The notes below the pieces were generated by a model that was not told where the DNA came from, did no database searches, and saw only the letters and a list, made by a program, of their open reading frames with translations. This document shows positions 6,414 to 15,727 of a stretch of DNA of 64,000 bases, one piece after another. The translations under genes and the position numbers were made by a program. How positions within the stretch are numbered: position 1 is the stretch's first letter; the number at the start of each line of letters is the position of its first letter. This stretch comes from Cellvibrio zantedeschiae (GTDB taxonomy: Bacteria > Pseudomonadota > Gammaproteobacteria > Pseudomonadales > Cellvibrionaceae), in assembly GCF_014652535.1 (NCBI RefSeq), contig NZ_BMYZ01000001.1, positions 1,798,001 to 1,862,000 of the forward strand, written 5' to 3'.

Positions 6414-9179
6414 ATGACCAACGCTCATGAATCGCAAGCCACACAAACACGCACGACAACATTAAAACCACAATTCAAAAGAAAACCTTTAGCAGCATTT
6501 TTTATTGCCGGCTTAACCTTAATGAGCACTTCGGCTTTTGCGGCAGGTGAACGCTCGCAAGCAGAAATCCAAGCAGAAATTAACAATCTTGAAGCAAGCT
6601 TGCAAAAAGCCAAGCAGGAACTTGCTGCAACAAATAACAAACCTGCTGCAACTCCCGCAACTAAACCGGCGGAAAATACCAAATCTAATGCAACTAAATT
6701 AAGTGCGGTGAAAGTACAGGGTCGTCGCAACCAATTGGAAGCTCAAAAAGATGTTCCTGCTTCTGTCTCCATCGTAAGTGGTACAGAGCTAGATCGTTTG
6801 GATGCAACCACAATCACCGAAGTGTTGAATCGTATAGGTAACGTTAATTTCAACTACGGTAACCCGCGTACCGGTAGCCTAACCTTGCGTGGCATTACTA
6901 CCGGCTCTAACGATCAAATTGATCCAACCATTGGTACGCTTTTGGATGGTGTAAGTATTGGTTACTCACCAATTACTAACGGATATTCGTTTATTGATAT
7001 AGACACAGTTGATGTGACGCGTGGCCCACAAGGTACCCAAGGAGGAAAGCCTTCAAACATTGGTCGTATTAGTTTTAAAACCAAAGCACCAAGTTTTACT
7101 CCGAGTGCGGAATTGCAACAAACGTTTGGTGACTGGGACACATTGCGCTCTACAGCAATTTTGGGAGGCCCGGTAATTGATGGCCTGCTCGCATGGCGTG
7201 GTACATTTCAACGTGAACAAGGTAAGGGACCTTTCATCAACCAATTCCCGGATCAGGAAGGTCGCTTCAGTTATAAAAATCAGGACCGCACCTTTGGCCG
7301 TATTCAATTTTTGTTAACTCCTAATGAAGACATTAGTGCAAAACTCAGCGTTGAATTTCAACCAAAAGGTTCTGAAAACGTTAATGGTTTAACTAACAGA
7401 CATCCTGAGCCAACAACATTTAGCGATGGTGTTACACGCCCTGCCAGCTCTGTAGACGCAACCTATAAAAAATATTTGCGCGCCTGGTTTAATCAAGACA
7501 GCACACTTTGGAATACCGAACGTGATTATTACGCGAATCCTGTAAACGTTGATAACAACGGTTCAATCATTACCGGTTCCAGAGGCGAAACGCTTAATAT
7601 CAATTGGGATTTAGGTAGCGTTGAGTTGCAATCTATCACTGGTCACAGAAGCCATTGGTTTAGTGCTGCAAACGATGAAGGCACGCCTTTTGATATCACC
7701 AAGAGCGGTGGCTATATCACCAGCTACTCGCAAATTAGTCAGGAATTAAAGTTAGTTTCTGAAAAAGGTAATTGGGTAGATTATCAAGCCGGTATTTATT
7801 ATTTGAGCACTGATAATAATTCCTTGGGTAGCCGTACTCGTTATGGTGATGATGCCGGTGCTTTTTATGCGAGCGATGCACTTTACAACAGCCTTGCAGC
7901 TTCAGCATCTGGTCAAGCACTTTTGCGTGACTCACTCAACTATGCCTATAAAGGCCCTTACGCACTTGTTAAAAATGAAAGCAAAGCAATTTTTGGTGAA
8001 GCTAATTGGCATTTGAATGAAGCGTTCACCTTAACCACAGGCGCACGTATTACCCAGGAAGAACGTAACACCAGCCTCACCAGTTTAATTTTTGATAATG
8101 GTGTAGGTGCAGATTTAACAAATGCTTTTGGTGGCACAACCACATTCACCGATCGCATTGCTGGCGGTGAAGCAGCGTCAGACCGTTTGGCGAGCCGTTA
8201 TTTCGGCGCAGCAGGATGGAGCGCATTAACAGCGGCACAAAAAACACAATTAATTAATGCTGCAAAAGTTCGTAACGGAACTCTACAACCTAACTCTGTG
8301 TTTGGTTTAGTTAAAGCGCCTGCATGGGACGGCGAACTCTACGCTGGAAATCTCAGCCTCTCCGATAAAATTAGCGAATCACTCACTGTTTACGGAACTG
8401 TGCAATACGGGGAAAAAGGTGGTATCGCACAAGTCTCAACTACTGGCGTTGCTAGTCTGGTAGATAAAGAGCGCACCACAGGTTATGAGCTGGGTTTCAG
8501 ATCATCACTTCTCGACAAAACGCTAACACTTAATGCTGATATTTTTATCAACGACATTAAAGATTTCCAAACCACTGTAGGTGTGCCTGACCCAGTTGCG
8601 ACAGCAGCTTATCGCGCGGCCAACCCAACTGTGTCGCTCGCCGATTCACAACAATACCAAAGCGTTGTAGGCAACCTGTCCGGAGTACGCGTTAAAGGCA
8701 TTGAGATTGATGCATTTTACAGCGGCTTTGAAAACCTGACACTGCGTATTGCTACTGCATACAACGATGCCACCTATTCCGAAAATGCATTCCTTGCGCA
8801 ACCAAACGAAATTAATAGCACAACGCCAGGCTTTAATAAGTTTTCAAATGTTAAAGGCGAAGACTTACCTAATGCGCCCAAGTTCACAACAACACTGGGT
8901 GCGAATTACAGCGTGCCCGTATTTGAAAATGGAAATTTCCATGCAAGCGCAAACTACAAATACAGTAGCAGCTATAAAACCAGCCGCTCAATTTACGACA
9001 AATTCGATGCAGCAGGCTCGCTTGATTTGAGTGTTGGCCTTGGCACCCTCAGCGGCTCCTTTGACGCGAATATAGTTGTGAAAAACGCGCTGGATGGCGA
9101 CAACCACGTTGAAGGCTGGACCGGTTATACACCAAGTACTCCTCGCTGGGTTGGAATTATTTTCACCGGAAAATTGTAA
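6414..9179 (+). CDS. TonB-dependent outer-membrane receptor
   Basis: A 921-residue protein. The ATG at 6414 has a GGAG site 8 bp upstream; the longer GTG frame is unlikely. After a signal peptide ending near AFA-AG (residue 45) there is a short coiled-coil-like segment (QAEIQAEINNLEASLQKAKQEL), an Ala/Pro/Thr/Lys linker, then the plug domain with VTRGPQGTQGGKPSNIGRISFKT and the long beta-barrel ending in WVGIIFTGKL, with the outer-membrane insertion signal at its end. Such receptors import ligands too big for porins using TonB energy. The ligand is unknown. Directly downstream are two copies of a DUF6152/A/B gene unit, so the receptor may take up the compound they handle. Confidence 0.92.
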   Translation: MTNAHESQATQTRTTTLKPQFKRKPLAAFFIAGLTLMSTSAFAAGERSQAEIQAEINNLEASLQKAKQELAATNNKPAATPATKPAENTKSNATKLSAVKVQGRRNQLEAQKDVPASVSIVSGTELDRLDATTITEVLNRIGNVNFNYGNPRTGSLTLRGITTGSNDQIDPTIGTLLDGVSIGYSPITNGYSFIDIDTVDVTRGPQGTQGGKPSNIGRISFKTKAPSFTPSAELQQTFGDWDTLRSTAILGGPVIDGLLAWRGTFQREQGKGPFINQFPDQEGRFSYKNQDRTFGRIQFLLTPNEDISAKLSVEFQPKGSENVNGLTNRHPEPTTFSDGVTRPASSVDATYKKYLRAWFNQDSTLWNTERDYYANPVNVDNNGSIITGSRGETLNINWDLGSVELQSITGHRSHWFSAANDEGTPFDITKSGGYITSYSQISQELKLVSEKGNWVDYQAGIYYLSTDNNSLGSRTRYGDDAGAFYASDALYNSLAASASGQALLRDSLNYAYKGPYALVKNESKAIFGEANWHLNEAFTLTTGARITQEERNTSLTSLIFDNGVGADLTNAFGGTTTFTDRIAGGEAASDRLASRYFGAAGWSALTAAQKTQLINAAKVRNGTLQPNSVFGLVKAPAWDGELYAGNLSLSDKISESLTVYGTVQYGEKGGIAQVSTTGVASLVDKERTTGYELGFRSSLLDKTLTLNADIFINDIKDFQTTVGVPDPVATAAYRAANPTVSLADSQQYQSVVGNLSGVRVKGIEIDAFYSGFENLTLRIATAYNDATYSENAFLAQPNEINSTTPGFNKFSNVKGEDLPNAPKFTTTLGANYSVPVFENGNFHASANYKYSSSYKTSRSIYDKFDAAGSLDLSVGLGTLSGSFDANIVVKNALDGDNHVEGWTGYTPSTPRWVGIIFTGKL

Positions 9180-9221
9180 GACTGGATAATCCAATAAATA
9201 TCATTTGCAACAGGAGTTTTT

Positions 9222-9641
9222 ATGAACACCAAAAATCTATTTACCAAATGTGCGTTAGTAAGCCTTTTTTCTTACGCGGGTTATGCAAGTGCACATCACG
9301 CATTTTCTGCAGAATTCGACGCGCTTAAACCTATTGAACTTAAAGGCGTTGTTAAAAAACTGGAGCTGGTAAACCCACACAGTTGGTTGTATCTGGAGGT
9401 TAAAAAAAGTGATGGCACGCTCGAGCAATGGGGCGTTGAATTTGGCGCGCCGTTTAGCTTGAAGCAAAAAGGCATCACCAAAGGGACCTTAACGCCGGGC
9501 AGTGAAATCGCAATTAAAGGTTACCGCGCTAAAAACGGCCAGAACTTTGGTTACGCAGTGAGCGCAACTTTGGCTGATGGCCGCAGCGTTGCAACTGGCG
9601 GTGCACCAGATGCACCAGCCACCCAAGCTGCGCCCCAATAA
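9222..9641 (+). CDS. DUF6152 family exported protein, copy 1
   Basis: A 139-residue protein with a signal peptide ending at SAHHAF and the family hallmarks HHAFSAEFD, VNPHSWLYLEV and EFGAPFSLKQKGITK. The His-His pair right after the signal peptide and the NPHSW motif suggest a metal site; this is inference. AGGAG lies 6 bp before the ATG. It begins a three-gene unit (this gene, protein A, protein B) that is repeated at 11975-14223, where the homologue keeps the same motifs and near-equal length. The function of DUF6152 is not known to me. It starts 42 bp after the TonB receptor without a terminator between them. Confidence 0.8.
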   Translation: MNTKNLFTKCALVSLFSYAGYASAHHAFSAEFDALKPIELKGVVKKLELVNPHSWLYLEVKKSDGTLEQWGVEFGAPFSLKQKGITKGTLTPGSEIAIKGYRAKNGQNFGYAVSATLADGRSVATGGAPDAPATQAAPQ

Positions 9642-9671
9642 ATATTAAAATTTATTCAGAGGATTTAATTC

Positions 9672-10496
9672 TTGAACACATTACTTGTAACCAAAACACG
9701 GTTTGCAACAACGCAAAGTGTTTCAACCAAGTTTGCCGGTCTATTTACCTTGGCCACCTTGATCCTGGTTTTTTCCAGTGGTGTTGCACTTGCCGCAACC
9801 AAAGAAAATGTTCCGCGCCTGGCAAATGGTAAACCTGATTTTTCTGGCATATGGGAAGCCACAAGTGCAATCGATTTCGATTTGGAGCCTCACTCAAATC
9901 GCAAGGATGCGCCTCCGGGTGCTGGTGTGGTTGAAGGTGGAACAATCCCCTATCTGCCTAGTGCGCTGGAACAAAAAAAGAAAAATTTTGAAAACCGAAA
10001 TACTGATGATCCAACCTTGAAAGGTTATACACCTGGCGTACCACGCAGTGTGTATTACCCGGAACCATTCCAGATTTTTCAACGCGAAAAAGATTTATTT
10101 TTGGTTCACCAGTTCGGTCACTCTGTGCGCACCATTTACACCAATAATACTGATCATCCAAAAGATCCCAATGATTGGTGGCTGGGTGATTCGCGCGGTA
10201 AGTGGGATGGCGACACCTTGGTGGTGGACGTAAAAAACTTTAACGACCGAACCTGGTTTGATAAAGCCGGTAACTATCACAGCGATGCACTGCATGTTGT
10301 CGAAAAATGGAAATTTTTGGACAGCAATACTATTGAATATAAAGCCACCATCGAAGACGTAAATGTATTTAGTCGGCCATGGAATATCAGTGTGATTTTA
10401 CATCGTCATCGCGAGCCGAATTTCCAGCTCATTGAGGACTACAGATTCACATTGGAATACGACGAATTCTATCCGCCGAAACCGCCCAAGCAATAA
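9672..10496 (+). CDS. Exported protein A, copy 1 (family unknown)
   Basis: A 274-residue protein with a TTG start supported by an AGAGGA site and a signal peptide ending near ALA-AT (residue 42). After LANGKPDFSGIWE comes a domain with YYPEPFQIFQR, HQFGHSVRTIYTNN, DWWLGDSRGKWDGDTLVVDV and SRPWNISVILHRHREPNFQLIEDYRF. The motif GDSRG-x-W-x-G-x-TLVVDV also occurs in protein B next door, so A and B are distant paralogues. I do not recognise a named family or enzyme activity. The many conserved His, Asp and Trp suggest a binding or catalytic site. Homologous to the gene at 12439-13245. Confidence 0.75.
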   Translation: MNTLLVTKTRFATTQSVSTKFAGLFTLATLILVFSSGVALAATKENVPRLANGKPDFSGIWEATSAIDFDLEPHSNRKDAPPGAGVVEGGTIPYLPSALEQKKKNFENRNTDDPTLKGYTPGVPRSVYYPEPFQIFQREKDLFLVHQFGHSVRTIYTNNTDHPKDPNDWWLGDSRGKWDGDTLVVDVKNFNDRTWFDKAGNYHSDALHVVEKWKFLDSNTIEYKATIEDVNVFSRPWNISVILHRHREPNFQLIEDYRFTLEYDEFYPPKPPKQ

Positions 10497-10561
10497 AGCT
10501 ACTGCCTTGTGCACGGCTTATTAATTAGCTATCGGCTTGTAAACACATTTATGAGGAAGTT

Positions 10562-11554
10562 ATGAAAACCAAAATCTTTCATCGGAACATCGGCCTGACG
10601 GGGTTGATAACATTAGTTCTTGGCTTTGCAGTTTTACCTGCAGCTGCTCAGACCACCCAGACACCCGCAGCGACCCCTGCCGCAACCCCGGCACCCGCAC
10701 AAGGTGGCGGCATCGCCAATGAAAAAAAATTCAGCCCTATTGCATCAGGCAAATGGACTGGCCCACGTACGGCTGATGGCCAACCAAATATTTCCGGTCA
10801 CTGGTCTAACACTATTGGTAACCACAATAACTTTACTGACCCACAAGGCGGAATTCCCAACGATCCAAATCCCCGCCGCGCAGACCAGGGACCGCGCGAA
10901 TCACGCGCACCAAGTCGTGTGAGTGATCCTGCGGATGGACAACTGCCCTTTCAACCCTGGGCTTTGGCAAAGGTAAAAGAATTTCAGGTGGGTTTCCATA
11001 ATCCGGTAAAGCCTGAATATATTGAACCTCTGGCACGTTGCGCTCCTGGCGGTATTCCAAAATCATTTTATTGGCACGGCTATGAAATTAGCCAGTACCC
11101 CGGTTATGTTTTATTTCAATTCAATTCTGGCACACGCATTATTCATTTGGATAAGAAACCACATTTAGCAGCCAATATTAAATTGTGGAATGGCGACTCA
11201 CGCGGTCACTGGGAAGGTAATACTTTGGTGGTGGATGTGACCAACCATAACGGTAAAGCACTCTTTGGTCGTACTGGCGAGTTCCTTAGTGAAAATGCAA
11301 AGATTCAGGAGCGTTACATTTTTAACAACGAGGGTACACGCTACAACTACGTTGCAGTTTTTGAAGATCCCAGTGTTTACACAAGACCTTTTACCGTGAC
11401 TATTCCTGCACGCAAATATTCAGAAAAAGATCAAACCAACGGTTGGCATTTTGAAGCTGAACCTGCGACTCATTCAGGTAAGGATATCAAGCTTGATCGT
11501 TACGAGCGTATCTGCGCTGAAAACAATGGTGGATTTGGACTAGGTGCCAAATAA
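10562..11554 (+). CDS. Exported protein B, copy 1 (family unknown)
   Basis: A 330-residue protein with a signal peptide ending near AAA-QT (residue 29), followed by a Thr/Pro/Ala-rich linker. The domain has the motifs GQPNISGHWSNTIGNHNN, EPLARCAPGG, YWHGYEISQYPGYVLFQF, RIIHLDKKPHL, LWNGDSRGHWEGNTLVVDVTNHN and DRYERICAENNGGFG. The two Cys (in ARCAP and ERICAEN) are shared with copy 2 and may form a disulfide. AGGAAG precedes the ATG. The architecture matches protein A (GxPxxSGxW near the N-terminus, GDSRGxWxGxTLVVDV in the middle). Function unknown; exported to the periplasm or beyond. Confidence 0.75.
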   Translation: MKTKIFHRNIGLTGLITLVLGFAVLPAAAQTTQTPAATPAATPAPAQGGGIANEKKFSPIASGKWTGPRTADGQPNISGHWSNTIGNHNNFTDPQGGIPNDPNPRRADQGPRESRAPSRVSDPADGQLPFQPWALAKVKEFQVGFHNPVKPEYIEPLARCAPGGIPKSFYWHGYEISQYPGYVLFQFNSGTRIIHLDKKPHLAANIKLWNGDSRGHWEGNTLVVDVTNHNGKALFGRTGEFLSENAKIQERYIFNNEGTRYNYVAVFEDPSVYTRPFTVTIPARKYSEKDQTNGWHFEAEPATHSGKDIKLDRYERICAENNGGFGLGAK

Positions 11555-11974
11555 TTTTTGCCACACGAATGCATGCACCGAGGCATGTCCTGTTAAGGAT
11601 GATTTTTAGCGAATGACAAGGACGTCATTTCAACAAGACACTGTTCAAAATCAAACACCCGCCTTGCTTGAATTAAAGCAAATTCCGGAAGTGATAATTA
11701 TTAACACTCAGCCTGTGTTGAATTTATAACATCTTAGCTGGGCATAAGTGTCTTTGTGATTTAACCATTCTGAATTTTATCGAGAACTTATTAAGGGAAT
11801 TGCCGATTTATTGAGCGTTTAAAGCCTGCGTCTGCTGATTTTTTTAGCAACCAATTAGATTTATAAAAACAGTAACTTAAAGCAAAGACATTGGCCTAAT
11901 GCTTGCTAAACACCTTTGGTAGATCACATCTAAAACTATCATTTATTGTTTAGCGAAAGTTTCCGGAGTTTGTT
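11555..11974. other. Intergenic region between the two DUF6152/A/B units
   Basis: 420 bp with no supported gene. It separates the two copies of the three-gene unit and probably carries the promoter for copy 2. It contains no obvious terminator with a T run and no sequence resembling the region in front of copy 1, so the duplication unit seems limited to the genes. Confidence 0.4.
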
Positions 11975-12409
11975 ATGCGCAGTTTTGTTACCAAAAATTT
12001 TGCTTTAGCAGTTGCTACCACAGCTCTGCTTGGCTCGTCATTATCAGCAAATGCGCACCACGCATTTTCTGCAGAGTTTGATGCACAAAAACCCGTGGAG
12101 CTCACCGGTGTTGTTACCAAGGGACAATGGGTAAACCCACACAGCTGGATATTTGTGGATGTTAAAAACGCCAAAGGCGAAATAGAAAACTGGGGATTTG
12201 AATTTGGTGCACCCTTCAGCCTTAAACAAAAAGGCTTAACGAAAAACACATTGCCCATAGGCACTGAAATCAAGTTAAAAGGTTACCTGGCTAAAAACGG
12301 TGAGAAGTTTGCTTACTCAACCAGCATTACCCTACCAGATGGCCGCGTATTCCAAACGGGCGGCGCGCAAGATGCTCCTGGGACACCTGCTGGTACAGCT
12401 GCCCAGTAA
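11975..12409 (+). CDS. DUF6152 family exported protein, copy 2
   Basis: A 144-residue protein with a signal peptide ending at NAHHAF. It repeats the hallmarks of copy 1: HHAFSAEFDAQKP, VTKGQWVNPHSWIFVDV and FEFGAPFSLKQKGLTK. CCGGAG precedes the ATG by 7 bp. The two copies agree at most positions in the core but differ in the signal peptide and in the C-terminal tail (GGAQDAPGTPAG here). It heads the second DUF6152/A/B unit. The role is unknown; a small periplasmic binding or chaperone-like partner of A and B would fit the fixed gene order. Confidence 0.8.
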   Translation: MRSFVTKNFALAVATTALLGSSLSANAHHAFSAEFDAQKPVELTGVVTKGQWVNPHSWIFVDVKNAKGEIENWGFEFGAPFSLKQKGLTKNTLPIGTEIKLKGYLAKNGEKFAYSTSITLPDGRVFQTGGAQDAPGTPAGTAAQ

Positions 12410-12438
12410 TTATTCATTTAAGTGGAGTATATTTTCCC

Positions 12439-13245
12439 ATGCGTTTTTTAAAAGCTCGACCTTTGTCGAGCAGTTCATTGTTATTAATAACAAGCTTGCT
12501 AATTTCATTAACCGCAAATGCTGCGGACAAAATTCCTAAACTAAATGGTCATCCGGACCTTTCAGGCATCTGGCAAACAACCAGTGCGGCTGATTACGAT
12601 TTGGAACCACATTCATTGCGTGCCGATGCACCACCAAGCGCGGGAATAGTTGAGGGTGGAGTAATCCCCTACTTGCCCAAAGCTCTGGCGCAAAAGAAAA
12701 AGAATTTTGAAAACCGTTTAATGGATGATCCACGCCTCAAAGGCTGGACTTTGGGTGTTCCGCGCGGAATTTATTACCCTGAGCCTTTTCAAATTTTTCA
12801 GCGTGACCGTGACATCACCGTTTTTCATCAATTCGGTCATTCAGTGCGCACCATTCATACTAACAACACACAACATCCGGAAGATCCTAACGATTGGTGG
12901 TTTGGTGATTCGCGTGGCCATTGGGAAAAAGATACGCTCGTAGTAGATGTTAAACATTTTAACGATGGAACCTGGCTGGATCGCGCCGGTAATTTTCACA
13001 GCGACGCACTGCATGTTGTAGAGCGCTGGAAATTATTGGATGCAAATACCATTGAATACAAAGCCACTATTGAAGATGAAAAAGTATTTAGCCGTCCGTG
13101 GAATATCAGTGTGATTTTGCATCGCCATCGCGAGCCCAATTTCCAACTGATTGAAGATTATCGCTACACATTGGAGTACGACAAATACTATCCGTACCCT
13201 GCTGAATCAGCACCAGCAAAATCCTCATCAACAGCCGCTAACTAG
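12439..13245 (+). CDS. Exported protein A, copy 2 (family unknown)
   Basis: A 268-residue protein closely similar to the protein at 9672-10496: it shares LNGHPDLSGIWQT, YYPEPFQIFQRDRD, HQFGHSVRTIHTNN, WWFGDSRGHWEKDTLVVDV, HSDALHVVERWK and SRPWNISVILHRHREPNFQ. The signal peptide ends near NAA-DK (residue 29). The region from about residue 120 to the end is the most conserved between the copies, which points to the functional core. It lies 29 bp after the DUF6152 gene and 9 bp before protein B, so the unit is an operon. Activity unknown. Confidence 0.75.
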   Translation: MRFLKARPLSSSSLLLITSLLISLTANAADKIPKLNGHPDLSGIWQTTSAADYDLEPHSLRADAPPSAGIVEGGVIPYLPKALAQKKKNFENRLMDDPRLKGWTLGVPRGIYYPEPFQIFQRDRDITVFHQFGHSVRTIHTNNTQHPEDPNDWWFGDSRGHWEKDTLVVDVKHFNDGTWLDRAGNFHSDALHVVERWKLLDANTIEYKATIEDEKVFSRPWNISVILHRHREPNFQLIEDYRYTLEYDKYYPYPAESAPAKSSSTAAN

Positions 13246-13254
13246 GATGATGCT

Positions 13255-14223
13255 ATGAAAACTATTTTTACATCCCGTTACCCTTTACATGCATTTATTG
13301 CCGGACTTTTGGCAATCGGTTCTGCAAGTGCTTTTGCGCAAGAAGATCGCGCAAGTTTCCCAAAATTTGAACGTGAAAATTACGTTTACAAAGTTGAGCA
13401 AGGCAAATGGACCGGCCCGAAACTATCTGATGGCCAACCCGATGTTCAGGGGCAATGGTCAAACACCATTGGCAACCATAATAATCTGGTGAATCCACAA
13501 GGTGGTGGCAATCGCAATAACGATAAACCGCGCGCACCAAGTCGCGTGGTTGACCCTGAAGATGGCCAAGTACCTTTCCAAGCCTGGGCGCGTGAATTAC
13601 AAAAGGATTATGCGAAACATTTGCTCGACCCAACCAAACCGGAATACATAGAACCCCTTGCTCGCTGCGCACCTGCGGGGCCATCAAAGTCATTTATGTG
13701 GCACGGTTATGAAATTCGCCAATACCCTGGCTATGTCGTCTTCTTGTTTGATTCGGGCTCGCGCATTATCCATCTGGATAAAAAACCGCACCTGCCAGAG
13801 AACATTAAACTTTGGAATGGCGATTCGCGTGGCCATTGGGAAGGTAATACACTGATTGTGGATGTTACTAACAACAATTCCAAATCGCGCTTTGGCCGTA
13901 ACGGTGAATTTGCCAGTGAGAATGCACAGGTTGCAGAAAAATTTATTTTCGATAACAATCGCGAACGTTTCACTTACCGAGCTACTTACACTGACCCAAG
14001 CGTTTATACTCGCCCATGGACATTGGAAATTCCCAACCGTCGCGTGGAGAAGTTCGCGGAAGATGGGTGGAATAATCAGCTAGGTGTGGCAAAACATAAT
14101 GGTAAAGAGCTATTACTTGAGCCCTACGAGCAGATCTGTACCGAAAACAATGGCGGCTTTGGTGGTGGTGCGGTTAAGAAAACGGCAGATAACACATCGC
14201 CCAAAACAACTTTGACCCCGTAA
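13255..14223 (+). CDS. Exported protein B, copy 2 (family unknown)
   Basis: A 322-residue protein similar to the one at 10562-11554. Shared motifs include GQWSNTIGNHNN, EPLARCAPAG, WHGYEIRQYPGYVVFLF, RIIHLDKKPHLPENIKLWNGDSRGHWEGNTLIVDV and EQICTENNGGFGGG. The signal peptide ends near AFA-QE (residue 28); the Pro/Ala linker of copy 1 is missing and the C-terminus has an extra Thr/Lys tail. Its ribosome site AGGA overlaps the stop codon of protein A, indicating translational coupling. Both cysteines are retained. Function unknown. Confidence 0.75.
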   Translation: MKTIFTSRYPLHAFIAGLLAIGSASAFAQEDRASFPKFERENYVYKVEQGKWTGPKLSDGQPDVQGQWSNTIGNHNNLVNPQGGGNRNNDKPRAPSRVVDPEDGQVPFQAWARELQKDYAKHLLDPTKPEYIEPLARCAPAGPSKSFMWHGYEIRQYPGYVVFLFDSGSRIIHLDKKPHLPENIKLWNGDSRGHWEGNTLIVDVTNNNSKSRFGRNGEFASENAQVAEKFIFDNNRERFTYRATYTDPSVYTRPWTLEIPNRRVEKFAEDGWNNQLGVAKHNGKELLLEPYEQICTENNGGFGGGAVKKTADNTSPKTTLTP

Positions 14224-14350
14224 AAATCACAATCACTAATGAAATATTATTGATTAATTACTAAACAAAAGTTAACGAATTAACACTAGAAGATACAGGC
14301 AAGAAAATACAAACTTATAAATCTGATTCCTTATATACGGAGTATTTACA

Positions 14351-14854
14351 ATGAATTTAACGCTGAAAACCCTGAGCTTCGCCCTGTTGGCAACTGCCAG
14401 CGTCAGTTTATTTGCTGCTGATCCTGCGCCTGCTCCGGCGGCTGACAAACAAGCTGGTCCAAACCCCGCTAAACAAGCTATAGCTGTGCGCAAAGCTGCA
14501 TTCACATTGATTGGCAACAGTTTCAAACCACTTGGTGATGCTGCCCAAGGTAAAGCCGAATACAATCAAGCCGATGCGCAAAAACGCGCAAATCGTATTT
14601 TGGTTTTATCAGAGTTTTTAGACAGCTCTTTCCCGGAAGCCTCTAATCTGGGTGAGCCAGATACCAAAGCCAAAGCAGACGCATGGACTAACAAAGCTGA
14701 GTTTGATAAAAAACTCAAAGAGTTCCAGGAACACGCTGCTACGCTCGCTAAAGTAACCGCTACAGAAAAAACTGCTTCAGACGCGTTTAAAGAAGCTTTT
14801 GGTGCTGTAGCAAAAGATTGCAAAGGCTGCCACGAGTCGTTCAAGGTTAAATAA
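14351..14854 (+). CDS. Cytochrome c' family (class II) protein
   Basis: A 167-residue protein with a signal peptide ending near LFA-AD (residue 22), an Ala/Pro linker, and a four-helix-bundle cytochrome c' domain. Family marks are AVRKAAFTLIGNSFKPLG in helix 1 and the C-terminal haem c motif CKGCH at residues 157-161, followed by ESFKVK. These cytochromes carry a high-spin haem in the periplasm and act in electron transfer or NO binding. CGGAG precedes the ATG. The next gene encodes a b-type cytochrome, a pairing often seen for class II cytochromes c. A terminator separates them, so they may be expressed independently. Confidence 0.88.
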   Translation: MNLTLKTLSFALLATASVSLFAADPAPAPAADKQAGPNPAKQAIAVRKAAFTLIGNSFKPLGDAAQGKAEYNQADAQKRANRILVLSEFLDSSFPEASNLGEPDTKAKADAWTNKAEFDKKLKEFQEHAATLAKVTATEKTASDAFKEAFGAVAKDCKGCHESFKVK

Positions 14855-14886
14855 AATACGCCTGAGTATTTATTAGGCCGAACAAA

Positions 14887-14920
14887 CAAATGCCCCTGCT
14901 TTACACACAGGGGCATTTTT
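14887..14920 (+). terminator. Intrinsic terminator between the cytochrome c' and cytochrome b genes
   Basis: AATGCCCCTG and CAGGGGCATT arms with a 9-nt loop, then T-rich sequence. Confidence 0.88.
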
Positions 14921-14954
14921 CTATTTATCTGCACCCAAAGTATCTGGTGAAACC

Positions 14955-15701
14955 ATGACAGATTTAAATGAAAACTCCACAACTACTACGGAGAATAAAA
15001 CAACGGCTAAGACCATAAAGGTTTGGGATTTACCGGTTCGAATTTTTCACTGGTTGCTCGTTTTATTATTCATTGCTGCTTATATCACCAACTCACTCGG
15101 CACCAATTATTTTCAGTATCACCTTTGGTGTGGCTACGCCCTTATTGTACTGGTGAGTTTCCGAATCATTTGGGGTTTGGTAGGAACCTATCATGCGCGC
15201 TTCTCTAATTTTGTGCGCAACCCTATAACCACTATCAAATATGCCATAAACACCTTAAGGGGGACCGAGAAACATTATTTGGGTCACAATCCCCTTGGGG
15301 CAATAATGGTTATTGTTTTATTGTTGGCCTCGTTAATTCAAGGGGTATCTGGCCTGTTTACAAACGATGAAATTTTAAATGTGGGTCCACTTTACGCTTA
15401 TGTGAGTGATGAGTTAAGCCTGAAACTAACATCACTTCACCGTCAATTATTTTATTGGATTCTCGGCGCAATATTGCTACACATAGTAGCTGTACTTGTG
15501 CACGTATTTATCAAGCGCGACAATATTATTAAAGCCATGTTTACTGGCAAGAAAGCTCAGCAAGACCACGCTGTAGACCAAACGCCAATAAGCTCATCAA
15601 GAATATGGCTTGCGATCATAATCGTGATAATTCTGGCATTAGTTCTGGCCTGGATTATTTCGCATGCACCAACAGCGGCTTTATCAATTGAGGAATACTG
15701 A
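14955..15701 (+). CDS. Cytochrome b561-type (prokaryotic b/b6) membrane protein
   Basis: A 248-residue protein with four main membrane helices. KVWDLPVRIFHWLLV at residues 23-37 is the usual start of bacterial b561-type cytochromes, with a haem-ligand His. Further His are in YFQYHLWCGYAL, SLHRQLFYWILGAILLHIVAVLVHVF. An extra C-terminal hydrophobic segment (about residues 215-240) follows a charged linker. The family takes electrons from the quinone pool or passes them to a periplasmic cytochrome c, here most simply the cytochrome c' gene just upstream. The start is the ATG at 14955 (weak upstream GGTG). Confidence 0.85.
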   Translation: MTDLNENSTTTTENKTTAKTIKVWDLPVRIFHWLLVLLFIAAYITNSLGTNYFQYHLWCGYALIVLVSFRIIWGLVGTYHARFSNFVRNPITTIKYAINTLRGTEKHYLGHNPLGAIMVIVLLLASLIQGVSGLFTNDEILNVGPLYAYVSDELSLKLTSLHRQLFYWILGAILLHIVAVLVHVFIKRDNIIKAMFTGKKAQQDHAVDQTPISSSRIWLAIIIVIILALVLAWIISHAPTAALSIEEY

Positions 15702-15727
15702 AACAAAGACCAGTTACTTTAAAAATA

